Below, one piece after another: positions 1 to 8,906 of a stretch of 12,864 nt of DNA; within the stretch, counting starts at the first letter, position 1; the number at the start of each line of letters is the position of its first letter. The stretch is from Thalassiosira profunda (lineage: Eukaryota; Bacillariophyta; Thalassiosirophyceae; Thalassiosirales; Thalassiosiraceae), in assembly GCA_036939355.1 (NCBI GenBank), contig JALLAP010001294.1, positions 1-12,864 on the forward strand, read 5' to 3'. The position numbers and the translations under genes are program-made. The notes beneath the pieces were generated by a model, which had not been told where the DNA came from, did not search any database, and was given only the letters and a program-made list of their open reading frames with translations.

Positions 1-33
1 CCACTAACAACAAAACAACACCCCACCGCCAAG

Positions 34-2624
34 ATGATGTCCGCACCGGACCGCGTGGACGTCGACATCCCCAACACGCAGGAGGTCAAAATGGTCAGCC
101 GCAAGTCGTCGGAGAACCTCCGCCACATGGTGGACCCCGAGCAGCGCGCGGCGATTAGCCACCAGGTTTTGCAGCAGCACCAACAACTGCAGCAGCGCCA
201 TCAACATCAACAACACCATCACCAAGCTGTCCACCACAACGGCGGCAGCCACCCCGGCCTGCCCCTTGTGGGGGGCGGGGGCTCCGTGACCAGTTCCAAG
301 AGCCTGCCCCCGCCGAGCTCCCACCCCCTGCTCCACGCCCCGCAGCACCATCCAAATTACACCGGCCAGCAGCTGCACAATCAGCAGGCGAGACAACAAG
401 GTCCCATACCGGAATACACCGCGTGGACGATCGGGTCCACCGAGGGATTGGCCAAGGCCTTTGCGAACCAAAGCATCCACAGCAATAGTCACCACTTGCC
501 GCCCACGGACCCGACGAGCCCGTACAAGTCGGCCATCCTGGCCAACTACTCGAGCCGCAATCCCTCCCCCGAACCCTCATCCGTGGCGAGCACCATGGAA
601 TCTACGGCGAGCTCGGTGACGCCGCCCCCGCCGCCCGTGGTCCCGCCGACATTGGGGGGATTGAGCCAAAATATTGCAATGGACAATGCGAGCGCGGTGC
701 AGCAGCAGCAGTTGCTCCGCCAACATCCGGGGCAGATGGCGGGGAACATACCAGGGACGCTGCCGCCGCCGCATCCCAAAACGCCCTCCCCGTCGCCCCC
801 CCCACCAGTATCGCAGCTGCCGCCGCCGGGGCAGCCCGCGATCGCGGTGGGGGGAAGCAACGTCGGGGGAGGGTGCGACAAGGCCCTCCAGAGCCTGTAC
901 CACACCCGCCTCCTCTCCACCCCCCTCCCGGCCGTGGAGTCCCTATTGTCCGCGGCGTGCGAGAGCCTCAACTTCGAAATCGCCGAAATGTGGCTCCGCA
1001 CGGGGCCCAAGACGCACCAGCTCACCAACTCCCACGTCCGACCGACGGCCTTGGACGAGAGCGTGCGGAAGCAGCTCGTCGACGTGTACTACGGCGAGCG
1101 GAGCGCGGAACGGACGCACCGATTGAGTCCCGCGCTGTGCAAGCGCGCCAAGGAGGCGGGGGACGTGGTGTGGGTGACGGCCCACACGGTGCACGGGGCG
1201 GAGGCGCTGAAGTGCAGTATTAGTGATGTGCGGACGGCGGTGGCGGTGCCTGTGTGCCACGGGGGGAGCGGCGTGAACGTGACGATCATTTACTTCAGCA
1301 TCCGGAGGTGAGTTTGGGAGGAGCCAGATGANGCGGCCGCGGCCGTCAATTCGCTCGCGGAGGAGGTCATGGTCGACGAGATGCCCAAGCTGCGGTTCGA
1401 CGCCAGCGTGGGCGACCACGACCCTCGCCATCCCCACCGCGAATCGGCCCAAAAGCTCAGCAAGTCGGCCCACGCGTCCGACGACCAGCACATGTCGCAC
1501 GCCTTACTCCCCAACAAATCCCTCTCGGTGTCCCGCGACGGTCCCCACCGGATATACTCCGTGACGGGGGCGCAGCTCAACCTGCAGTGGGACAGCCTGC
1601 GCAACGTGGAGTACCTCACCGACGGAGGGAACAACTGGATTCACACGGCGGTCCTGCACGGGAAGTCGGTGGTGGTCAAGACGCTCAAGCCGGAGTGCCA
1701 GGACGTGGCCCTGGCGATCAACGAAATCGAGGGCGAATTGGAGATCCACTCCCGGCTGGACCATCCCAGCATCGTCAAGCTGATCGGCGCGGGGTTCACG
1801 CCCCGCGGCGTGCGGTTCGTGGTGCTGGAACGGCTGGACGGGGGCACCCTAACGCAGCTGCTGGGATACGACAACCGCATTCGGGACCGGAGGCGGCGGT
1901 TCTGGAACAAAAAGAAGATGAGCTATATGGACGTGCTCAAGTGCGCGCGGAGCCTGGCCGATGCCCTGGCCTATTGTCACGGACGGGCAATCCCGAACGT
2001 CATGGTGCTGCATCGGGATCTGAAACCCGACAACGTTGGTGAGTGATGGCTGAATTTGATTGCACGGCGTACCCTTTTCCTTCTCCACATTGTATTCGGT
2101 ACTAACACTGGGTGGTCGCTCACTCCATTCCTTCAGGATTCACGCTCGATGGCACAATGAAACTGATCGATTTCGGCTTGGCGAGGATCGTCGAGAACGC
2201 ATCTGTATCAAACGACGTGTATGAAATGAGTGGGGAGACGGGCTCGCTGCGCTACATGGCTCCCGAGGTGGCCGACTGTCAGCCGTACAATCAAAAGGCC
2301 GATGTGTACTCGTTTGGCATCATGCTGTGGGAGCTGGTTGCGTTCAAGAAGCCGTACGACGGGATGAACCGGGAGGAGTTCTACAGCCGGGTGGTCCATG
2401 GAGGGGAGAGGCCCGCCGTGAACAAAAAGTGGCCGGAGGATCTCACAGAATTGATGAGGAGTTGCTGGGATGCCGAGATCGTCAAACGTCCGGACTTTTG
2501 CGACATCGTCGAAATCCTCGACAGCATGCTAGCTGGCGAGAAGGACGGCGATACCAAGAAGAAACGGGGCGGGAAGAACAAAATGCTCTCGGCGTTGATA
2601 GATCGGCACTCGACATGGTTCTGA
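34..2624 (+). CDS. GAF-like/TKL-type protein kinase, interrupted by an in-frame TGA and an N
   Basis: Predicted protein kinase with a long disordered N-terminus (Gln/His-rich about residues 43-68, then Ser/Pro-rich), a GAF-like region about residues 285-425 (nt ~886-1308), and a kinase domain at about nt 1600-2560. Visible motifs are VVVKTLK (ATP-site Lys at 1678-1680), HRDLKPDN (2011-2034), IDFGLAR (DFG at 2169-2177) and YMAPEVA (2253-2270). The glycine loop is weak (DGGNNW). The start is ATG 34 in a good context, with a second ATG at 37. An intron at 2039-2136 is required to join HRDLKPDNVG to FTLDG. The frame stays open from 34 to 1308, hits TGA at 1309-1311, and is open again in the same frame through 1333-2038. 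The TGA lies in a perfect GGTGAGT donor and an N sits at 1332, so I favour an intron and exon start lost at a collapsed gap over a true pseudogene. Substrate unknown. The class resembles diatom/stramenopile TKL kinases (from memory). Confidence 0.85.
2039..2136 (+). other. kinase intron with perfect TACTAAC branch site
   Basis: A 98-nt phase-1 intron. The donor is G|GTGAGTG at 2039, the acceptor is TTCCTTCAG ending at 2136, and the branch-point consensus TACTAAC is at 2100-2106, with the branch A (2105) 31 nt before the acceptor. Splicing restores the conserved kinase order HRDLKPDN-VG-FTLDG-...-DFG. Confidence 0.93.
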
Positions 2625-2692
2625 GGAGAGGAGGAATAGAGAGTATGTTGGCAATGGCAAAATTGTCTAGAGAAACAATAGAGTATTCGTCG

Positions 2693-4475
2693 CTACAGAA
2701 CCATCTCTTGCTGGTCCTTCGCCACATCGTTCAACGACTCAAGGCTGAATCCATCGTCCAATGCTTTGATCAATTCACAAAGCAGCGTTGAGGAGGCCCC
2801 ATTTTTCACGGAAACGTAAAGGATCGATCCACCGTTGTGGTCCAGGCATTCCCCGTTGATGACTCTTGTTTGCTCGCTCGTCAACGCATTGCCGCTCAGC
2901 TCAATCGACGTCGACCAGTACGCGACTTTCATTCCAAGGTCTTTTGCAACACTGAGCAACGAAGGATGCCTCCCGGTGGCACCCCTCGCCAGCATCCAAC
3001 TGGGTTCCTCTCCAAACAGTTCGCAGTACTCATGGTGAGCAAATTCGATGTTTGGCTGATTGCCCTGGAACAATGTCAGCCCGCAGAATGAGTCCTGCAA
3101 TTCGCTGGGCACCACACTGGGCGCCAGTGCGATCGTGTGCCCCTTGCCCAACATTTTCAGCCCATCTGGAAACATCGCGATATCTTCCAGAGTCACAAAG
3201 ATATTCAGCACGCCTGTTCTCTTCTTGAGCGCATTCAAGACCTCCATTCTCTTCCTAACCTCCTTGGGCAAGTCAGAAAAGTTGATGCACAAAGCTACCT
3301 TCTTCGTGTTTGGCTGGCCATGCGTGTACGCCCTACTAAAGAGGTAGCCGCCCAAAGGGCACAGCGAATTGAGCAAAGGCACTCCTACGGCCGATATCAT
3401 CGCGAGCGTCATGACCAAGCTGAAGGAGATGACGTCCTCGTCGTACGCCTTTCCGCTCCAAAGGTAGAGCTGCACCATGGAAGCCTTGGAGGCAATGTAG
3501 GATCCATGCTTATCAACGAAGCGGAGGTAGAGGACGACCGCCGGCGCAATGAAAAACACCATCAATCCCGCCGTGTCCAACGACACCATTTGGAACTGAC
3601 CCGATCCAACTGTGTACCACACATCCGCCACCGATGCGAAGGCGTAGCTCATGAAAATCATGTACAGCGACCCCAGGAGAAAGACCACCAGTTTGATAGT
3701 TGTCGCATCGGGGTTGCTCTCCAACGCAATCGAGCACGACAACAGGATGGAAATGCCGGCAAACACAGCCTGCGATTTCATTTCCGTGGTCAGCAGGCCT
3801 CCATGCTTGTGCGATCGGTTTTTGTGGTAGATGCGCATCAAGAGAAGGATCATAAACGCCACCGTGCCGAGCGGAACGAAGCTGAAGTTTCGATACACGG
3901 GCGTCATCGTCGATTGGTGCACCAAGCTCAAGAAGGGGACGGCGCAGCACGCCTGAAGGTACAGGGGTTTGAGGAGGAAGGTGGCGTCCAACGACGAGAG
4001 GACGGCCTTGGGCTCCTTGAACGAAGCCAGCGCCGCCAGAGCCAACGGCGGCAGGGCCGCGGCTACTGAGGTTTGCATGTCGCCGTAGCCCACCAGCAGG
4101 TGCTGCGACCCATGGGAGAAAGGATGACGGTGCAGGTGCACCGACGGGACAAGATGTGAGCATTGGCAGGATATGTGCGCAGTCCAAAGCAGAAAAACTC
4201 ACGGCCACCCCAAAGGCGAACGCGTGCGACAGCGAGTCCCCGAACACAATCCCCACCGCCGTCGACGTCGCGCCCAGCAGGGCGACGACCCCGAGCGAGG
4301 CCAGGTCGTTGGTCGTCGCCGGGTTGGTGAAGGAGTTTGCAAACAACGCCGTTGCAAGGCTTGCGCTGGCGGCGCAGACGAGGGCTATGAGGGCGAGGGG
4401 CTTGCGGGGGAGGGTGTCCTTGAGCGTGCCCCGCTCGCGGCGGGGCGCTTCGTCGAGGATATCGGCGGCCGCCAT
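2693..4475 (-). CDS. multi-pass membrane protein with degenerate NodB-like C-terminal domain
   Basis: Two exons, complement(2693..4102, 4203..4475), giving 560 aa. The first exon (91 aa) has hydrophobic spans at about residues 27-47 and 59-79. The second adds spans near 102-119, 138-152, 171-183, 204-219, 228-250, 269-285 and 315-335, about eight or nine in all. The tail at about 359-553 is soluble and follows the order of polysaccharide-deacetylase (NodB) motifs: GHTIALAP (411-418) in place of the HxxxH zinc motif, RGATG (464-468) in place of RxPxG, YWSTSIEL (486-493) in place of the DxxDW block. The TFDDG motif is replaced by INFSDLP, so metal and catalytic residues look lost and a pseudoenzyme is likely. 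The NodB assignment is tentative; gene structure and membrane topology are solid. It ends 68 bp from the convergent kinase. Its ATG lies 25 bp from the proposed transposon end, so its promoter was probably displaced. Confidence 0.82.
4103..4202 (-). other. intron of the membrane-protein gene
   Basis: A 100-nt phase-0 intron on the minus strand. The donor is GCC|GTGAGT at 4202-4197 and the acceptor is GGTCGCAG ending at 4103. It joins ...AFAFGVA to HLLVGYGDMQ. The reading frames on the two sides differ, so splicing is required. A possible branch site TGCTCAC lies at 4162-4156. Confidence 0.85.
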
Positions 4476-4492
4476 TGAGGGCCAACGGGGAC

Positions 4493-4500
4493 AAGGTGAA
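4493..4500. repeat. left target-site duplication copy (AAGGTGAA)
   Basis: Eight bases immediately outside the left terminal inverted repeat. They match the eight bases immediately outside the right repeat (12256-12263, AAGGTGAG) in direct orientation at 7 of 8 positions. Confidence 0.72.
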
Positions 4501-4554
4501 CAGAAAATCGAACTCGGACGGACCTGATCTCGGACGGACTTTGGGACGGACTTT
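4501..4554 (+). repeat. left terminal inverted repeat
   Basis: A 54-bp terminus starting CAGAAAATCGAACTC, with three spaced copies of the core GGACGGAC (4516-4523, 4532-4539, 4544-4551). The reverse complement of 12204-12255 matches it at 50 of 54 aligned positions. The repeated core is the kind of array a transposase could bind, which is inference. Confidence 0.85.
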
Positions 4555-4558
4555 TAGC

Positions 4559-4605
4559 ACTATAGGACTCGACTTTTTCCAGGGACTATGACCGGGCCCT
4601 ATAGT
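4559..4605. repeat. subterminal 8-bp inverted repeat
   Basis: ACTATAGG at 4559-4566 and its exact reverse complement CCTATAGT at 4598-4605, with a 31-nt spacer, just inside the left terminal repeat. No counterpart was seen at the right end. Role unknown. Confidence 0.55.
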
Positions 4606-4830
4606 AACACCTCACCGCCTCAACTTGAATTCAAATCTTTCCGTCTGTCTGTCGCCCGAATTCCCACATTTTTGGCGATAGCATACTTGTCCCTTGTACT
4701 AAAACATGTCCGTTCAGGATAGCCAAATTGGTTAACCCTAGATTAACCCCAAGCGGCCTGTCGGCGAAGTCAAAAAACAAAAGTATGGTAGTGCGCTCCT
4801 TCCCACACTTGCAACTTCTCCTCCACCGCC

Positions 4831-5772
4831 ATGGCACCAGCACCTCGCCCCCGCCAACAGCCGCCGCTCCCCCGCCGCGGCGGCGGCCCACCGTCCCGGC
4901 GGTCTCTCCGCCTCGCCCTGAACGGTGGTGGTACCACCAGTCGCCGGTCTGTAGCTCCGGGAGGGGAGGCAGACCGAGCCATCAAACACCGCGATCAGGC
5001 CGCCTCCTTCGCCCTCCATGCCGTCAAGCTCGCCGCCTCCACGAAAGCCATCCGCGCCAACAAGCTCGCCCGGCGTTGTCTGACGGATCAGATCATGCGC
5101 GCGATCGCCGCCGAGCGTGCTGCGCGTCGCCGTCGTTCGGCTCCTCGAGGTAGGCCGGCCACCGACAGATCAACCTCAACTCGCCCATCCCGCGCCTTGA
5201 AGACGATGAGGCTCGTTCCCATTAGCCGGGACATCTGCCGGCGCGAGGTCGAGGCGAAGTTGGGGCATGACAGCCATGGCCGCTCCCGGCTTCACATTCC
5301 TGGCGCCGACTGCAAAGCTAACCGCGACTTTTGTAGATCCATCCAAAATCACCCTGTCGAATCAAACACCATCACCCTCAAGGTCGGCCGGAAGAAGGAC
5401 GACAGCGCGAACACCCTTCTCGAACAGGCACTCAACCGTGATCGCAGCATTGTCTTCTATTCCGAGACGCGCCCTGTGGTCAACGCGATCTTGGGATCGA
5501 ACAAAGTCACCAACATCAAGTGGGAGCGGTTCGTGCCTCCCATCTGTCTTCGTGTGTCGTTTTCCGGGGACTCTGCGCATCTCACTGCAATGATGGAATT
5601 GGAGGGGCGGGGGAGAAGAGGAGTGGCACCTCAGCCCGGGTCTGCACACGACATATGCGTGGATGGAAAATATCTTAGGGCTTCCCGGGGGCAAACTAAG
5701 TCCTTGAGCGATGGGTCAATTATATCCCTTTGCGGGCAGGCGGGATTTGCTTATAAGGTGATGTTTGGATAA
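4831..5772 (+). CDS. basic protein with putative C-terminal FHA-like domain
   Basis: 313 aa, no intron needed, ATG in CACCGCCATGGC. The first ~120 residues are Arg/Ala/Pro-rich and strongly basic, with clusters such as AARRRR, suggesting nuclear or nucleic-acid association. The C-terminal ~130 residues resemble a forkhead-associated fold: ITLKVGRKKD (181-190) as the opening strand and GR turn, a central CLRVSFSG segment, then VDGKYLRA and LSDGSIISLCG near the end, matching the usual NG.../L.DGD.I.L block. Canonical Ser and His ligands are not clearly placed, so phosphothreonine binding is uncertain. The gene lies inside the transposon, 58 bp upstream of nothing else on its left but the TIR region, and 263 bp before the transposase on the same strand. 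It may be element cargo or a captured host gene. An AATAAA (5771-5776) overlaps the stop codon. I recognise no specific family. Confidence 0.75.
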   Translation: MAPAPRPRQQPPLPRRGGGPPSRRSLRLALNGGGTTSRRSVAPGGEADRAIKHRDQAASFALHAVKLAASTKAIRANKLARRCLTDQIMRAIAAERAARRRRSAPRGRPATDRSTSTRPSRALKTMRLVPISRDICRREVEAKLGHDSHGRSRLHIPGADCKANRDFCRSIQNHPVESNTITLKVGRKKDDSANTLLEQALNRDRSIVFYSETRPVVNAILGSNKVTNIKWERFVPPICLRVSFSGDSAHLTAMMELEGRGRRGVAPQPGSAHDICVDGKYLRASRGQTKSLSDGSIISLCGQAGFAYKVMFG

Positions 5773-6035
5773 TAAAGGAGGCAAGGTTACTACAAATACT
5801 CTCCCCGTCTTCACATCGGCCCAGCTTGCCCGCGATTGGTCTCATGCCACAAAACGCCCCTCTTGCTCTGTCTTCTTCATTTATCCTTTTTGTTTATTTT
5901 TCTTAGTGCAAAATCAAAGAGCAGGATAAGTGTCCCAATTTTTTGGGCGGCGAAGTGCCTCCACAAAACAAAAGCCCCCTCCCCCAATTGCAACCCACCC
6001 AGCATCCATCATCAACTGTCATCGCCACCCTCGCC
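5773..6035 (+). promoter_or_regulatory. upstream region of the transposase gene
   Basis: A 263-bp spacer between the FHA-like gene and the transposase ATG. It has a T-rich run (about 5878-5906, ending TTTTTCTTAG, acceptor-like, so a 5'-leader intron is possible), then an A/C-rich leader with TTGCAA at 5987-5992 and CCTCGCCATGG at the start codon. No open frame of note. Confidence 0.4.
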
Positions 6036-8858
6036 ATGGACCAGAACGGCTCAGAAGCTCCTCCACATTCACCGCCTCCAGGTGGGGGCCAGCTGGACCC
6101 GGAGGGACAGGAACAAATCAGCTCGAACGAGGAAATACTGGCCGCTCAATTAAAGGCGGTGGACGAGGACCTAATAGTCGTCGCCTTTGATGACGCCTTG
6201 TTGAGGAGGAAATGCCTTTCGTCATCGGATAATTATGATGACAGAATTGATCTCACGGCTCTGATTGAAGCCATCTTTCGGCCCGATGAGTGGTGGGAGT
6301 CCCGCGACCTCATGTACGAGGCACTGAAAGAATTTGGCAAAGTACAAGGATTCACGCCCAAAATCCAATCCAACACCTTTCGATGCAACCGGTCCGGCGA
6401 GAAGGAATACAAGAGGAATAACTACTCTGCAGGACCACTCCAGGTTGGATGCACCCTCCTCCTCCGGCTGAAAGCGAGGTACAACGTTGTGGCGGATCCA
6501 CAGCCACAGGAGGGCAGTAAAAAGCCCAAACCCCGGCCCAATTGGAAGAGCCACACTTGCGTCGTCATGGAAAGCAGCTATGTCAATGCCGGCAAGAGCA
6601 CATGCTATGAACACGGGGGGAATTGTATCCCCTCTCGTCGAAACCTGGTTGTTGCAAATGAGCGCAGCGGAGCATACATCAAGAAGACTAGCTCGACCGC
6701 CATTTACACCCTCTGCAACATGGCGGAAGAGAAACGCCTCACCAGCAGCACCATTAAAAGCGTCATTGCTCCTATCTGGCCCAAGAAGAAAGAGGTGACC
6801 CCCAAAGATGTCTTTTACATACGAGCGAAGGTGATGAAGCTCCTCCCGCTTCTGAGGGAGAATCCCGAATACGAGGCGTTCAAAGAGAAAGCCAACGACT
6901 CCGACCTACTGGGAGGGCTGGATGACGAGATTGAGTTGGGAGACGACATGGTCCATGAGTTGGCAAAGGAGCTGTGGCTGGATGTGCTCCGCAACAATCC
7001 CCACGACCGTGCAAACTCTATTGTTACTTTTGGCCAGTACATGAAATTGATCCAATCGCAGACCAAGGGGTTTGTGTATGAGTTTGCCACCGACTCGGAG
7101 GGGGAAGCAAATGGCGTTGTGTGGCAGACGGCTACAATGCGGTCCAATTTCGAGCGGTACGGTGGCTACATTGCACTGGACACAATGAAACGGTCCATTA
7201 ACAAGTGGCTATGGCCCTACATGGCCATTTCCATGTACAACGAACACCGCAAACTCTGCCTTGGCTGCGAGGGCATCATGATCGGGGAGCGTGCAGATGC
7301 ATATCGGTTCATGTGCACCTTCCTGATCAATAACACCCCGGGGCGACAGCCAGAGGAGGTCAAAATTTTCTCCGGGGATGGCTTCTTCGATGAAGAAACG
7401 GTCCGAGCCCTTGGGTTCGTCCATGCCCTCTTCTTGAAGGATTGGTACCACCTCTTCGACTCGGGTCTGAAGGATCACTTCGGCCAAGCGGGAGAAAGCC
7501 TCCTGCGGGGTGAGCTGGCTCAGATGATCAAGGCATCTACGGAAGAGTATTATAACGCCGCTCTTGCCAATGCACGCACCAAGCTTGCACGAAAGAGCCC
7601 ACGGGACTTGCAGTTGGAATCGAAGTTGGACGATTTTGTGCAGTGTCGTCATCAGTACGCTCAGTTTGAGATCGACAGAATGCCCGGCTCACGGGGTCTG
7701 CACGGGGCGGCCATGTCAGAGCAAAACAACTCCAGCGTGTTGTGCAATCTGAACGACGGTCACGTCAAAAATAACACCTACTGCGAGCAGCGAGTTAGCT
7801 TTGTCGGTCGCAACGGACTTGAGGATCCGCGCTGCACAAATGTGATTGTCAACGGCATGGTCATGAACCAAATCATAACCGATGTACCCCGCGGAGTGAG
7901 GCCAAAGGCGAAATACGTGTTCGACTGGACATCCCGGATTTCTAGGCCAGCGGGTCCGAGTCAGGCCTCAGCTCCGTCGCACGACGGTTCTGACAGCAGT
8001 GCTCCCCGAGAGAGTTCCAACGGCGGGCCCGAGCAGTGTGCCCACGGAGGCGCCACCCGAACAGCCCCCGAGACGGAGAGCCTTGGCCACTCTGCACCAC
8101 TGGAAGAGACTGGCCCGAACCATCAGTACTCCCTGCACCCCGGCGATCTGATCGAATACGCGAAGTATCATCTCCAAGGAAGTCCGCCGGTGCAAGGAAT
8201 TGTCACCAAAATCGACGCAGAAGCCCAGCGCGTCGTAACGAACTTGGGAGTGGGTGCACCACTGGACTATGACCATCACAACACGTTTAAGCTCATTCAC
8301 AGCGAGCATTCCGATGCCCCTCCGGTGGGCACTGCAATGAGATTAGACGAAGTCAACCTGATTGACGGCAATTTCAAACTCAGCAACGAAGAGATGGCCA
8401 GGGCAAGGGAGGCAGAAATTGAGGGAACGGCGGGCGGGAGCGAGATGCAATACAATGCATTCCTTGCCGCCGCGACCGTCCAGGCATCGCGGAAGCCGAT
8501 GAACCACAGTGATTTGGGCCTGACGCGCGAGCAAATGGAAAAGTCGGATTCGGAGGAGGAGGCTTGGGATAAGGAAGAGGCCAGTAAACTCGCGAGAGAG
8601 GGGAAAGAATGGGATGGCATTGAAAAGAACTATCGAGAATCGTTCGGATCTGACATGGACGTCTTTTTTGAGGGCGCAAGGACCAGGCGTCGGCAACGGG
8701 AAATGGAAAATCGGAAGAAGGAAAAAGAGAGAAAGCGAAGAAGAGCCAAGAGGGCACGGCGGGAAGCCAAGGGGACACAGGGGGAATCATCGAGTGAGTC
8801 CGACAGCAGCGATTCGGACAGTGACTCTGAAAGCGAATCCGGGAGCAAATCGGGGTAA
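6036..8858 (+). CDS. Mutator-like (MULE) transposase with N-terminal zinc finger and RS/acidic tail
   Basis: 940 aa from ATG 6036 (CCTCGCCATGG). The frame is open further 5' but has no ATG there. The N-terminal region has a FAR1/WRKY-GCM1-like C-C-H-C pattern: C117, C139, H173, C175 (FRC...VGC...SHTC). The catalytic region reads GYIALDTM (D382), then SGDGFFDEE (D448), then HALFLKDWYHLFDSGLKDHFG and a KASTEEYYNAA stretch, the layout of MULE DDE transposases; the third acidic residue is not assigned. About residues 700-760 (nt 8140-8290) hold a small PGDLIEYAKYHL...GIVTKID module resembling a Tudor/SH3-like barrel. The end is highly charged: a K/R/E run (nt ~8680-8775) then a Ser/Asp/Glu repeat. 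An intact uninterrupted frame suggests recent activity or selection. It is convergent with the Zn2Cys6 gene, 48 bp between stops. Confidence 0.88.
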   Translation: MDQNGSEAPPHSPPPGGGQLDPEGQEQISSNEEILAAQLKAVDEDLIVVAFDDALLRRKCLSSSDNYDDRIDLTALIEAIFRPDEWWESRDLMYEALKEFGKVQGFTPKIQSNTFRCNRSGEKEYKRNNYSAGPLQVGCTLLLRLKARYNVVADPQPQEGSKKPKPRPNWKSHTCVVMESSYVNAGKSTCYEHGGNCIPSRRNLVVANERSGAYIKKTSSTAIYTLCNMAEEKRLTSSTIKSVIAPIWPKKKEVTPKDVFYIRAKVMKLLPLLRENPEYEAFKEKANDSDLLGGLDDEIELGDDMVHELAKELWLDVLRNNPHDRANSIVTFGQYMKLIQSQTKGFVYEFATDSEGEANGVVWQTATMRSNFERYGGYIALDTMKRSINKWLWPYMAISMYNEHRKLCLGCEGIMIGERADAYRFMCTFLINNTPGRQPEEVKIFSGDGFFDEETVRALGFVHALFLKDWYHLFDSGLKDHFGQAGESLLRGELAQMIKASTEEYYNAALANARTKLARKSPRDLQLESKLDDFVQCRHQYAQFEIDRMPGSRGLHGAAMSEQNNSSVLCNLNDGHVKNNTYCEQRVSFVGRNGLEDPRCTNVIVNGMVMNQIITDVPRGVRPKAKYVFDWTSRISRPAGPSQASAPSHDGSDSSAPRESSNGGPEQCAHGGATRTAPETESLGHSAPLEETGPNHQYSLHPGDLIEYAKYHLQGSPPVQGIVTKIDAEAQRVVTNLGVGAPLDYDHHNTFKLIHSEHSDAPPVGTAMRLDEVNLIDGNFKLSNEEMARAREAEIEGTAGGSEMQYNAFLAAATVQASRKPMNHSDLGLTREQMEKSDSEEEAWDKEEASKLAREGKEWDGIEKNYRESFGSDMDVFFEGARTRRRQREMENRKKEKERKRRRAKRARREAKGTQGESSSESDSSDSDSDSESESGSKSG

Positions 8859-8906
8859 GGGGACGCGAAATATCTATGTGTGTGAACAAATAACTGATGC
8901 ATTTAA

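Larger units (their letters stand above)
4476..4830. other. intergenic region between divergent genes, holding the left transposon end
   Basis: A 355-bp gap with no supported gene. It contains 25 bp of host sequence before the membrane-protein ATG (including the left target-site copy), the left terminal inverted repeat (4501-4554), a small inverted repeat (4559-4566/4598-4605), and the presumed promoter of the FHA-like gene. A CT-rich leader with TTGCAA at 4810-4815 precedes the ATG at 4831. Confidence 0.7.

Noticed and set aside
160..240. CAG/CAA/CAC-rich stretch as a microsatellite or CRISPR-like repeat
   Set aside because: It is an irregular Gln/His-rich coding stretch in the kinase frame, with no regular repeat-spacer structure.
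1309..1311. TGA read as selenocysteine
   Set aside because: No recognisable SECIS element was seen after the stop, the position is not a known Sec site in kinases, and a splice donor or assembly gap explains it more simply.
1308..1327. A 20-nt mini-intron GTGAGT...CAG in the kinase gene
   Set aside because: Splicing it out gives AGA TGA, an immediate stop, and shifts the frame away from the conserved downstream kinase frame.
3137..4069. 310-aa open frame on the plus strand
   Set aside because: Antisense shadow of the membrane-protein exon. The translation is Arg/His/Gln-rich with no domain, while the minus frame has clear membrane spans and correct splicing.
4063..4560. Minus-strand frame with KVRPKVRP repeats at its N-terminus
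   Set aside because: The repeat is just the translation of the TCCGTCC cores of the left terminal repeat. The real gene uses another frame from 4475 with a supported intron.
5943..6035. N-terminal extension of the transposase by 31 residues
   Set aside because: It begins at TTG, not ATG. The first ATG, in a good context, is at 6036.
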